Shown piece by piece: positions 12,301 through 20,870 of a stretch of 64,000 nt of DNA. The DNA comes from Larimichthys crocea (Eukaryota > Chordata > Actinopteri > Sciaenidae): the NCBI RefSeq assembly GCF_000972845.2, contig NC_040028.1:14754871-14818870 (forward strand), in the 5' to 3' direction. The notes below the pieces were generated by a model that saw nothing but the letters and a program-made list of their open reading frames with translations, was not told the DNA's origin and ran no database searches. Position 1 is the first letter of the stretch. Every line of letters begins with the position of its first letter. The position numbers and the translations under genes were made by a program.

Positions 12301-15300
12301 GACCCCTGTTGCTATAGTCTGAGCACCAGACAGGCCGAGGGAGTCCAAGTCCACACTGTTAATAGGAACAAAAGTAATGTTCCCAGGCAAACCCACAGGC
12401 ACATTAGTAACAACCTGACCCTGGTTGTTGAAGGTGGAGCTGCCGATAGAAACCCCCTGGATCTGCTGGACATTACCAGTCTGTGATATGAGGTTCTGGT
12501 TGTTATTAAGGATGTTTGCAGTTGATACACTGAGACTCTGGCTACCATCAGGTAAGATCTGAATCTGCCCCGTGGCATCCTGAGTCAGAGTCGCTGCCTC
12601 CACGCCGGACGTGGAGAAGCTCAGCTGTCCGTCTGCTGTCTGAATCTGAGGAATTACTTGGTACTGAATGTTAGGCACTGAGTTGGCGGAGGAAGCGTCC
12701 GTTCCCGACGTCACAAAGATTGGCTGACTCTGTAAGTTCTGGAGAGGAAGAACATACTGTCCATTTGATGTTAATATTCCTTGACTTTGGATGTGTATCA
12801 TTCCAGACTCATCCTTTGCTGATGTGGGGGTTAACACCTCCCATTTATCAGTCCCAGTAAGGTGCGCAGACGGATCTGATGTCTGAGAAAGGAAATAATT
12901 GACCGATTAGGCATCTGTGGTTAATAAATTAGCTAAAGCAATGCAAAGCACTTATTTAGAAGTCTAGTTATAAGCTGCTTTGATTTGTACAATATTTTGA
13001 AGATAGCAATTCACACAATCACAACAAACATGCGGAGGCAGAGAGCATAGTTAAATTCTTTGAGTTGGTAGAAGCCGACAGAGAAAGACTTTCACATGTA
13101 TGTTTCTGTTCTTAGTTACAGACGATCTAAAGTTGTGTTCTTGTCTATTGTACGGTCCCTTTGGTCCAGAACAAACCTTATTGCTGCTTGTATGTTTGTT
13201 CTGGTCTGTGAGGTTCACACTCATTCATTAAGAATCTGACAAATCAAGAGGCGTCACCCTGAAATCACAACTGACAGGTAACAGGTGACTTGTTGTCCTG
13301 CATCATTAGTACTAAACTGACTCGTGAAGGGAATGTTACGGGCTGCGCTTGAAGGTTTAAATCAGCCAAAATGAGCTAACGGGAAAACACAGCAGAGTTT
13401 GTACTGACTGTGTTAAACAGGTGTGAAACCTCACAGTTTTCTTATAAACTCTACTTTGTGATGTTATCACAGCTGTAATGATGTGTTAATTTGTTATAAA
13501 TACAAATGTAACTGTTCCTGCAGCTGTTTTAAAGCGAAAACCTTGGAGTAGTGTTCATTGCTTTGTTTCTTTTGCAGCAGTGTTTTGGTCTGATTTTGAT
13601 TCTTGATGGAAAGATTTGTCATATTTAGCAACAGTATGATTAAATACATTAATTCATTTGAAATGGAACCAAAACACAGCAGGCTTTTTAAACAGTGGTA
13701 CACAACTACAACAGTTTTCTTTCTCCACACCAGAGCCTGAATATCATCCAAGCTGCAAATTTTGCTCCTTCTTAAATAAAATACAATTTAGCAACAAGAA
13801 TATGGAACACACGCTGTTTTGTCATTTTCATTATAATTAAACCTTATCACCACTGAAACATAAACATTTATCAACGACAGCATACTGTCCAGAATGTGTT
13901 ATATGCACATAAACTAACTCGCATCACAGTATCTGTCTTTAGAACATCTTATCAACAAAAACTTGGGATAACAAAATCCTGATTCAACACCAACTAAAAA
14001 CATAAACACACTGATAGAAGAGTGTCATCGTGAAACTACGCTCTGACCTACATGAACTTATCTTGAACTCTCTGATGCACTTGTGCTTTAGGGTTGATGT
14101 GGTTGTTTTATCAGAGCGCATAAGAAGTTCAGCTTGAAGCATTAGTATGAGCTGCCAGCTGCGTAAACTACATCGAATATAGAAGGTCTTCTTACATGAC
14201 CAGAAGGAAACGGATGTCTCACTAGTAGTTAAACTGGCTAAATAATTCCAGTTGTAGCGATGACATATCCTGCTGTCTAAATGCCAAAACGCAGTGCCTG
14301 CAATTCAACGTGAGCAAGTGCAACCTTAGCAACACTCCCACCACCAATTTCTGCTCCACTGTGATTTGAGGGCTTCAACTTCTGCTGTAGCAGAGGTGCC
14401 GACTTACCACATCAGCGGCAGCACCTCTGTCCACCTCTGACGACGGTGACCCAACCTTAGTGCAGGTGGTTGCTAGCAGGTCGAGGGGAGATGGCTGAGT
14501 GTCCTACCCAGAACGGGCGAGGTTTAAAAGGAAGAAAGTGGGTGGCCATTAGAAACTGGGCCACATAGAAATAGTGACTTTAAAGAGCTTGTTTGGAGGT
14601 GAAAAGGACATTTTAGTGTTTACTGTGTGTTGAGCCCCCCAGGCAGCACCTTGAGGTGATGTTTTGAATTCACAGTCTAATCACAGTTAATTGGTGACTT
14701 AATATTTTAGTTTTTCTGTGTTTCATTAGAGGTTAATTTGACAGTTAGCAGCTACAGTTACTTATTGTAAAATCTTGTTTATTTTAATGTATTGCTATTT
14801 CTTCATTATTTCTCCACTTATTTATTGTTATCACAGGCTGACCTGTAAGTCTGACTGATATTATATACTATATATAGACATCAGAGTAACTTAAAGCGAT
14901 ACTAACAAAGTGTTGCAGGTCATTTATTACTTTTATTAGAGTCATCGTTACATAGTTTGTCTACGAGAGAGCACTGACGAGTTATTATACAGCTGTGACT
15001 ACATCAAGTGTTTATATTCACAATATTCTGGATGATTTTTGTTATATCAGATGTTTTTGAGCTCTTAAATATGAATTGATTATTGGCATCTGCATCAAAA
15101 AGTTAAATATTGGTGAGGTCTGCAGTGGTCACTGTGTTTGCTGTTTACAGCTTCACAAAGTCACAGAGCTCTCAGTGTTAAGATATTATTAGGAATATTT
15201 CCTGACTGAATCTTTTAGGCACATCATTTCACTCTCACAATTCAAGTCTGCACTTAAAACCCACCTGTTTAAAAATAGCTTTTTCCATCTGATTCAATTG

Positions 15301-17464
15301 CATTGTCCTATTTTAACCTGTTTTTAATGTTGTATTCTTGTAATTTGATTTACTTTTATGGTTCTTTTTGTTTGTTTCTGTTATTTGCTGTCTACTTTTA
15401 TTTACTGTAAGGTGTCCTTGGGGTGACAGAAAGGCGCCTATGAAATAAAATGTATTATTATTATTTATTATTATCACTTCAATCCTAGCTGAGGAGGCGG
15501 GATTTGTGAGAGGAAGTGTTGCCTGAGAGGTTCAAATCAGGGTGCAATACCCCCCCTCCAAGTCTGAAACATGTGAACTTCAGTGAGCACCACTCAGCTA
15601 CTGGAAAACGCAGTAACTACGTTATAATGAGAAATGATAATCCCCGAGGGGGAACATTTACCTGATTGCCCCGGCCCTCCTCCTGCTGCTGCAGGAAGCC
15701 GCTTTGACTGCTGTCCACGTCCAAGGCAGCCATATCCACTGGTTTCATGGGCTGTTCTGGGGCTGTGTATTAAAATAAAAACACACATAACTAACACAGG
15801 CTGGCTGAGAGTCGATGGGAACCAGTGGTAATTTCGTCAGACGAGACAAAATATGTTCGTCAATGAGCCTTGTTCCTTTGACTAAGACGAGATGATACAA
15901 TGTTCTAGAAACACTGACGAAAAATGTGCCAATGTGCGTCTTTGTTGACGAATAAAAACGAGACGAAAATGTCATGCAAGAAATAAAAAACGTCCTTGTT
16001 TTCGTCTACTATATAAGAAAGAAAGCAGCATGCAGTCCTGCTGTCACGTGTTTGTGCCAGCACTTCTTTTACTGTAGCAACGTCACGGCCACACGTTTGA
16101 TACCCTCGCACCTGTGGCTTGAAAACAAACAGCACGCAGGAGAAACGCGGCGTACGGACAGCGCAAATCATGCTTGGAAGGAAAAAGAGACTGGACGTGT
16201 GGTCCCATTTATATTATTTAGAATCACAATGCCTTGTTTAGCTTGTTCTACCTAAACGGCTCATTGACGAACATATTTCATCTCGTCTCGTCTGAAGAAT
16301 TTAGTGATGGACTTTACTTTTCAATCGGCCTATTCTTGTTTTGGTTATTTATTAGAACATTTATATACAGTACATATGTTTTCACGCTGGTTTTCTACTG
16401 TAGGCCTCCATCTGGTGATGGATTTTTCTTTTGAATCGGTCTATTCTAGTGATTGTGATGTATTATTATTATTCAGAACATGTGTTATCCGTACAGTATT
16501 TGGTATACTGTGATCTTTTAAGTTTTTATTTCACTTCTGTCTGCTCAGCTATAAAATCAGCTGTAAGTGTCGTATTGTTTTTTTTGGGGTGTGTGTGTGT
16601 TGGTGTTTCTAATAAACATAAAAAATAAAATCAAGTACATATTATTAATGTTAATAATATGTACCTGTACCTTAGTACCTGTTTCCAACATCTGTACACT
16701 TACCTGTTTGTTTTTTTGTCTATTGTAAAAGGCTGACTGATACTTCTGTTGTTTGTTTTTGAAATTTAATTTGATTCAACTTCTGTAGTGTATATTACAC
16801 TTTCCGCTGCTGTAACAAAGTGGATTTCCCCTGTTGTGGGATAAATAAAGTATAATCTAATTAAGTGTGTATGGAAACAACAGGACGAGACACTTAGCAA
16901 AGTTGCACTGAAGATGAATTCATACCAATTAATTCAATCAAGACAGTTAATTAATATGTTTAAACAAGTGAACTGGAATTAATAAACAAAACAAAATAAA
17001 TATTCCTGAAATAAATAGAAATGTTTTGACTAAAACTGAACTAAAAAATGTGAGACTTTTATTCCACTAAAATATGACTACAACAAAAATGATTTACTAA
17101 AATGAACTTTGACTAAATTTAAAAATAAATAGGTGACAACATTAACACTGATGGGGACAGCCGATGCTAACGGGAGCTAAACAAACCAACGTCTTGTAAC
17201 GTCAGTTGACGGGCTGGCGGTGAAATCACACCCACCGCCACCAGCCAACACATAAAATAATTAATTAAATTAATTAACAACAGCTGTGAGTGCCCAAAAC
17301 AAACTACTTAGCTGAGCTAACGAGCGCAGCGTTAGCCGCCGCTGCTGCTGCTAACCTAGCCTGCGATGATTAGCACTATCACCATAAGCCATACACGTTA
17401 GCCTGCTAGCGAGCTAATTTAGCCCCAGCTCGTTAGTTTAACGAAGATATTACATACCAGTCAT
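9044..17464 (-). CDS. sp3: Sp3 transcription factor, complete coding region (6 coding exons)
   Basis: The joined exons 17464-17458, 15762-15662, 12882-11643, 10722-10536, 10442-10246 and 9336-9044 total 2025 nt, giving 674 residues and a TGA stop. The product is a nuclear Sp/KLF-family factor that binds GC and GT boxes as activator or repressor. Seen in order: an Sp3-type N-terminus (MTAPEQP, then MAALDVDS); Gln/Ser/Thr-rich activation regions (about 55-200 and 270-440) around the conserved stretch [20 protein letters not shown] (201-220); a sumoylation motif IKEE (453-456); a Buttonhead CxCPxC box (501-506); and three C2H2 fingers (524-604). The C-terminus, EIPLQLVT then EVME, is Sp3-like. 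Human SP3 is longer (781 residues), mainly because low-complexity Gly/Ala/Gln tracts near the N-terminus are missing here. SP1 and SP4 fit less well because of the N-terminus, the IKEE context and the C-terminus. Neighbouring ola1 favours the sp3a paralogue, which is inference. Confidence 0.95.
9337..10245 (-). other. sp3 intron between fingers 2 and 3
   Basis: This 909-bp AT-rich intron lies between the GTGCCC donor (10245) and the CTGGCAG acceptor. I see no repeat, RNA gene or frame of interest in it. Confidence 0.8.
10246..10442 (-). CDS. sp3: sp3 coding exon 5, zinc fingers 1 and 2
   Basis: This 197-nt exon lies between a TTTCTCAG acceptor and a CACACAG/GTGCCC donor. It encodes residues 512-578. 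Finger 1 has C524, C529, H542 and H546, with contact residues K535, H538 and A541. Finger 2 has C554, C559, H572 and H576, with contacts R565, E568 and R571. These sets are those of GC-box-binding Sp proteins. The finger linkers HSGERP and HTGEKK are standard. The intron before it is only 93 bp. Confidence 0.97.
10536..10722 (-). CDS. sp3: sp3 coding exon 4, SUMO motif and Buttonhead box
   Basis: This 187-nt exon follows an ATTGCAG acceptor and ends in GGGAG before GTGAGT. It encodes residues 450-512. It carries IKEEP (K454 is the expected sumoylation lysine that makes Sp3 repressive), [19 protein letters not shown], the basic run GKRLRRVAC and the Buttonhead motif CTCPNC. The Buttonhead motif lies directly before the zinc fingers, as in all Sp proteins and unlike KLFs. 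Confidence 0.95.
10723..11642 (-). other. sp3 intron 3 with an old interspersed repeat
   Basis: This 920-bp intron holds, at about 10862-10930, sequence like the common fish repeat whose hallmark is ATTAGTTGAT followed by a tract rich in ATCAAT and TTTTGATAAT. It is diverged and has no clear ends. The remainder shows nothing recognisable. Confidence 0.5.
11643..12882 (-). CDS. sp3: sp3 coding exon 3, glutamine-rich transactivation region
   Basis: This 1240-nt exon starts after a TTTCTCAG acceptor in phase 0 and ends in GGAG before GTACAG in phase 1. It encodes residues 37-449. It includes WEVL (50-53), [11 protein letters not shown], the family core [25 protein letters not shown], and the second Gln-rich domain with [17 protein letters not shown] and [16 protein letters not shown]. 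One long exon for both activation domains is the usual layout of SP1/SP3/SP4 genes. The frame is open throughout. Confidence 0.96.
12883..15661 (-). other. sp3 intron 2
   Basis: This 2779-bp intron separates the 101-nt second exon from the large Gln-rich exon. Its upstream third carries a LINE 3' end (14722-15474), described separately. The rest, 12883-14720, is AT-rich and shows no gene or clear element. Confidence 0.8.
14722..15474 (+). mobile_element. 5'-truncated LINE 3' end in sp3 intron 2, antisense to sp3
   Basis: In plus orientation this ends with an ORF2 C-terminal remnant (codons for [16 protein letters not shown] residues near 15238-15275). A 3' UTR follows, with GGTGTCCTTGGGGTGACAG and the tail AATAAAATG plus (TTA)n at 15442-15474. 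The first ~500 bp match, in inverted orientation, the internal cassette of the two LINE copies at 17765-19085 and 20871-22150. The matching stretch includes CTACGAGAGAGCACTGACGA. Lack of the upstream RT part is typical 5' truncation at retrotransposition. The clade is CR1/L2/Rex-like, but not certain. Confidence 0.75.
15662..15762 (-). CDS. sp3: sp3 coding exon 2
   Basis: This 101-nt exon follows an ACACAG acceptor, ends in CAG before GTAAAT, and leaves phase 0. It encodes residues 3-36, including MAALDVDS and a short LQQQEEG stretch. In human SP3 this part carries long poly-Gly, poly-Gln and poly-Ala runs that are absent here. A second ATG inside it (MKPVDM) could serve as an alternative start, as Sp3 is known to use internal starts, but nothing in the sequence proves this. 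Confidence 0.92.
16635..16664. repeat. 30-bp perfect palindrome with 2-bp spacer
   Basis: Arms GTACATATTATTAA and TTAATAATATGTAC are exact inverted complements separated by TG. It lies within the hAT element. Confidence 0.9.
16786..16862 (+). mobile_element. LINE/SINE-like 3' tail nested in the hAT element
   Basis: The run GGATTTCCCCTGTTGTGGGA followed by TAAATAAAGTATAATC is the kind of 3' end seen on many fish LINEs, with a short poly(A)-signal-like tail. It sits wholly inside the hAT element, so it either inserted into it or was part of the amplified consensus. Confidence 0.5.
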
Positions 17465-17740
17465 GGCGGGAAACGGAGAGTCCTGATGGTCACAAGCCAC
17501 CGGACATGTTCAGCGCATTGAATTGATTGTACACGCGTGGAAATAGATGATAAGTGTCAGGATTATTTTGTATTTTTGATTGACGGGCGGTTGGTAACAC
17601 AAAGGGTGGGGCCTCCTGTGTTGACTGGGAGTACTTGCGTCACACAACAGGGGAAGTCCCGCCCTCCTTTGTTTAAACGTGATTGGTTACTCGTTTTGCA
17701 CGCCGTGTTCTGATTCGCCACTCGGCACGTCAATCATCCT
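17180..17740 (-). promoter_or_regulatory. sp3: sp3 CpG-rich promoter and first-exon region
   Basis: CpG dinucleotides are much denser here than in the flanks. Upstream of the start codon on the minus strand are an inverted CCAAT box (ATTGG at 17682-17686 on the plus strand), GC boxes (CCCGCCC at 17658-17664, GGGCGG near 17585) and a TGACGCAA-type CRE/C-EBP composite near 17638. A TGACGTG half-CRE lies near 17728. There is no TATA box. This fits a housekeeping, dispersed-start promoter. The GC boxes could allow regulation by Sp factors themselves, which is inference. Confidence 0.7.
17458..17464 (-). CDS. sp3: sp3 coding exon 1 (start codon)
   Basis: This 7-nt coding piece reads ATG ACT G and is followed by a consensus donor, GTATGT. 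Joined to exon 2 it gives M-T-A-P-E, the N-terminus known for vertebrate SP3, which fixes the start codon. The same exon continues upstream as 5' UTR into CpG-rich DNA. It is too short to be found by ORF scanning. Confidence 0.9.
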
Positions 17741-17764
17741 TTGTTGGATTCTTTTCCTGTTTAT

Positions 17765-19085
17765 TAATATTAAATAATAATAATACATTTTATTTCATAG
17801 GCGCCTTTCTGTCACCCCAAGGACAACTCACATAATAAAAGTAGACACAAATAATAAAAACAAACAAAAAGAACCATAAAGTAATCAAATACAAGAATAA
17901 ACATTAAAAGAAAGGTTAAAATAGGACAATGCAATTGAATCAGATGGAAAAGGCGATTTTTTAAACAGGTGGGTTTTAAGTGCAGACTTGAATTGTGAGT
18001 GTGAAATGATGTGCCTAAAAGATTCAGTCAGGAAATATTCATAATAATATCTTAACACTGAGAGCTCTGTGACTTTGTGAAGAGCTGTAAACCAACAAAC
18101 ACAGTGACCACTGATCAATATTTGACTGTTTGATCAGATGCCAATATCAATTCATATTTAAGATTCAAAAAATCTGATATAAACAAAAATCAGCCAGATA
18201 TTGCGAATATAAACACTCAATGTAGTCAAAGCTGTATAATAACTCGTCAGTGCTCTCTCGTAGACAAAACTATGTAACGATGACTCTAATAAAAGTATAA
18301 ATGACCTTGCAAACACATCGTAGTATCGCTGTAAGTTACTCTAATGTCTATATATAGTATATAATATCAGTCAGACTTACAGGTCAGCCTGTGATAACAA
18401 TAAATAAGTGAAAAAATAATGAAGAAAAATAGCAATATATTAAAATAAATAAGATTTTACAATAAGTAACTGTAGCTGCTAAAGTCAAATTAACCTCTAA
18501 TGAAAAGTGCAGACTTGAATTGTGAGAGTGAGTTGATGTTCCTTATGATGAGGGGTAAAGACTTCCAGAGCTGGGGAGCAGAGCGGCTGAAAGCTCTGCT
18601 CCATGGTGGTGAGACGGGTGGAGGGGACAGTTAGGTGAATGGAGGAGGAAGACCTGAGGGAGCAGCAACATGGAGAAGATCCACGAGATATGGTGGTGTG
18701 AGGTTATGAATGGCTTTGAATGTGAGCAGAAGGATTTTGTAGTTTATGCAGGATTTGACCGGGAGCCAGTGGAACTGTTGCAAGACAGGAGTGATGTGGT
18801 GGATGGAAGGGGTTCTGGTGATGATGCGGGCAGCTGAATTCTGGACCAGGTGGAGCTTATGGAGAGATTTATGGGTGAGGCCAAGGAGGAGGGAGTTGCA
18901 GTAGTCCAGGCGGGAGCTGACTGAGATTATGAACCAGGATGGCAGTGGTATGAGGAGTAAGGGAGGGGACGGAAGCGTTTGATGTTGCGTAGGTGGAAAT
19001 AGGCGGACCGGGTGATGTTGTTAATGCGACTGAAAAGAGTGTGTGCTGTTGAGGATGACACCCAGACTCTTAACCTGTGCTAACT
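17765..19085 (-). mobile_element. LINE remnant (CR1/L2/Rex-like ORF2 C-terminus), copy 1
   Basis: Read on the minus strand it runs from RT-domain C-terminal coding (near 19085; [20 protein letters not shown]) through [38 protein letters not shown] and SAPQLWKSLPL. It ends with SALKTHLF and the 3' tail at 17765-17820. The frame is broken by several indels. Between LWKSLPL and SALKTHLF lies a roughly 505-bp cassette (18000-18504) flanked by an exact 22-bp direct repeat. It is a fossil with no complete ORF. Confidence 0.8.
18000..18504. repeat. 505-bp cassette inside the LINE, flanked by 22-bp direct repeats
   Basis: The LINE C-terminal coding is interrupted here. The 22-bp sequence starting AAGTGCAGACTTGAATTG occurs exactly at 17978-17999 and again at 18505-18526. 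The same arrangement recurs in the second tandem unit (21038-21059 and 21566-21587). The cassette alone plus the LINE tail make up the copy at 14722-15474, so it belonged to an amplifying master element. I do not recognise the cassette itself. It holds no clear frame apart from the short LINE end. Confidence 0.75.
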
Positions 19086-19203
19086 TATTATGCATGTTCA
19101 TTTTTTACAGTATGGTATTGGTGGCAGTGAGGATTGTAGTTACACTGTTCACCTTTAGTTACACTGTTGTTACCAGTGAGGCGGCTGGTTTTATAGCCCA
19201 GCT

Positions 19204-19923
19204 CAGGAGTCTTCAATCTTTTTCAGCTCAAGGACCCCTTGGATGAGAGACATTTTAAGCCTGGCTTATAATAACCTTCATATTTACTTTATTCACCTTT
19301 TATTTAACCTTATTAACCTATTTATATGCTGGGTTATTAGCCTGTATGTGTTTATGATTGATAAAACATTCAGGCATAATGGAATAATTTATAAACTGCT
19401 GAGTTTTTATGTCTTGATCACTCCCTGTTACTTTTATCTCTGGTGCTTATTTACTGTGCAGGTCTTATCTACTTTTACTGCAACTGTTCTTACGTTATGC
19501 TCAACCCTATAGGTCTTAATTTTTCTTATCATTTATTTCATTGTTGTAGTTTTATGCTTTTTACTTTTCTTCTAATCTCTAGTTTTTCATGCAACTGCTC
19601 TCTTACCTTAAGAACTGTTAGTTTATGTCTATTTCTGTTTTTACTCTGCTCTGTGAAGCACTCTGGGCTACAATTCTGTATGAAAGGTGCTATAGAAATA
19701 AATAAAGTTGAAGTTGAAGTTAAATAGTAATAGTTTTTGTCAAAAGTAGCTTTTTATTGCATATTCATGCTTGCAGTTTACTCATCTTTTTTTTTTTTTT
19801 TTTTAATTCTCAGAAATTATTTTGGTGAAAATTGTCAATTATTATGACAAAAATTGATGGACCCCCTGCAGTATACTACTGCGGACCCTGTTGGGGTCAT
19901 GGACCCCTGGTTGAAGACCCCTG
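19204..19923. mobile_element. hAT-like non-autonomous transposon, unit 1 copy
   Basis: The left end is CAGGAGTCTTCAATC and the right end, inverted, is CAGGGGTCTTCAACC. The flanking 8-bp duplications are GCCCAGCT (19196-19203) and GCCTAGCT (19924-19931). About 30 bp further in, both sides carry an AAGGACCCC/GGGGTCC-type subterminal repeat. No transposase frame is present. The middle (about 19258-19726) looks like an inserted retroelement 3' end with a (GAAGTT)n tail. Confidence 0.75.
19640..19726 (+). mobile_element. retroelement 3' end nested in the hAT-like element
   Basis: CTCTGTGAAGCACTCTGGGC, then GTGCTATAGAAATAAATAAAG and a GAAGTT repeat, form a typical fish LINE/SINE 3' terminus with a short repeated tail. 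The same end occurs in unit 2 at about 22684-22758. Confidence 0.65.
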
Positions 19924-20194
19924 GCCTAGCTTGTAACAATGTTCAATATAGCAAGTAAAAGGCCACAATTCAAATTATTTGCCAAATACTGTACATGAAA
20001 TTTGAACTCATCCTGGCTAAATGTGACACCCGTTCTGAGTCACATCTACCAGTCCATTCAATGTTTTGCTTAGTGACTTTTTTAATTGTTTATTTTACAG
20101 GAAATACGACTCTGATGGTCGCACAGGTCAACCTGCATAAACCTTTATATGCATCACTACTAATTACAAATTTACACAACATCCTGCAAATTGG

Positions 20195-20512
20195 ACTCTG
20201 TTACAAACTTTCTATGACACTGTGGTAGCATCTGCAATCTTTACACAGTCAGAGAGAGACAGGAAAAGACTCAACACACTAGTCAAGAAGTCCAGCTCCA
20301 TCCTGGACTACCCCCTAGACTCCATAGAGGAAGTGGGAGAGAGGAAGATGTTAGTTGACTGTGGAACAGCTCCTTCATTCCAACAGCTGTCAGACTCCAG
20401 CATGACTTCATGACTTTCTTCCATATATTTCTTATTTATGAGTATTTTTTTATCCATCTTGTGCATATAAGCCGCTGTGACAAGTGAATCTTATCTTATC
20501 TTGCATCCTATG
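20195..20512 (+). mobile_element. second LINE type, RT C-terminal fragment, unit 1 copy
   Basis: Codons give LQTFYDTVVASAIF followed by RDRKRLNTLVKKSSSIL and LDSIEEVGERKML, a pattern found at the C-terminus of fish non-LTR reverse transcriptases. The 3' end has TGTGACAAGTGAATC and a (TTATC)n-like tail near 20487-20505. About 60 residues of coding remain. The clade is not certain, but it is a different family from the antisense LINE. Confidence 0.65.
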
Positions 20513-20870
20513 TCTTTAAATTATCTGAAATTATCTTTATATCATCAGAAATTGTTGCACACAGCATCAGTCTGAAAATGCTTATGATGGAAGTATAAGT
20601 ATAACTCGTGAACTTTTGCAGATGTTATATACATACATAAAAACACAAAACCAGATTTCCTGCACCAAATTCAACTTTTCTACTCACAAACTGACAATTC
20701 AGTACCGGTGCTCTCACATGCATCTCACTGTGCAGTGTTTATTAGGATCCCTTTTACAGCATGTAAGGTAACACAAGGCTTTAGAGTCATTGGCCTGCTG
20801 GGACTGAATGATAGAGGAATCAGCGAGTGAATCACTATTTTTAAGTTTACAAAACAGATAAATTTCCTCG

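Larger units (their letters stand above)
15823..17150. mobile_element. complete hAT-type DNA transposon in sp3 intron 1, non-autonomous
   Basis: The ends are CAGTGGTAAT (15823-15832) and ATTAACACTG (17141-17150), the second being CAGTGTTAAT inverted. They are flanked by 8-bp target-site duplications ATGGGAAC (15815-15822) and ATGGGGAC (17151-17158), differing at one base. CAGTG-type ends with an 8-bp duplication are the hAT signature. Inside are a long inverted pair (about 15832-15876 against 16255-16300), a roughly 115-bp imperfect internal direct repeat (around 16300 and 16415), a 30-bp palindrome and a LINE-like 3' tail. No transposase frame is left, so it depended on a helper. Confidence 0.8.
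17816..20865. repeat. tandem segmental duplication, unit 1 (~3.05 kb)
   Basis: This unit starts inside the LINE 3' UTR at CCCAAGGACA and ends at AACAGATAAATTT (20865). The next bases restart at CCCAAGGACA (20871). Unit 2 repeats the same order: LINE, spacer, hAT element, spacer, second LINE fragment, unique DNA. Because unique sequence between the elements is repeated too, this is a segmental tandem duplication and not independent insertions. Confidence 0.85.

Noticed and set aside
12312..12578. 88-residue minus-strand frame and other frames inside 11643-12882
   Set aside because: They are out-of-frame shadows of the large sp3 exon, whose own frame is open throughout and matches Sp3.
16234..16628. 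Overlapping hydrophobic plus-strand frames that look like a small membrane protein
   Set aside because: They lie entirely inside the hAT element, differ between frames and match no family. The hydrophobicity comes from T-rich codons.
19243..19727. Hydrophobic frames of 89-94 residues
   Set aside because: They lie in T-rich sequence within the hAT-like element and its nested retroelement end. The unit 2 counterparts are disrupted by indels.
20222..20413. 63-residue frame as an independent gene, with a twin at 23227-23418
   Set aside because: Its residues match the C-terminal pattern of fish LINE reverse transcriptases, with a retroelement 3' tail. It was duplicated by the tandem event.
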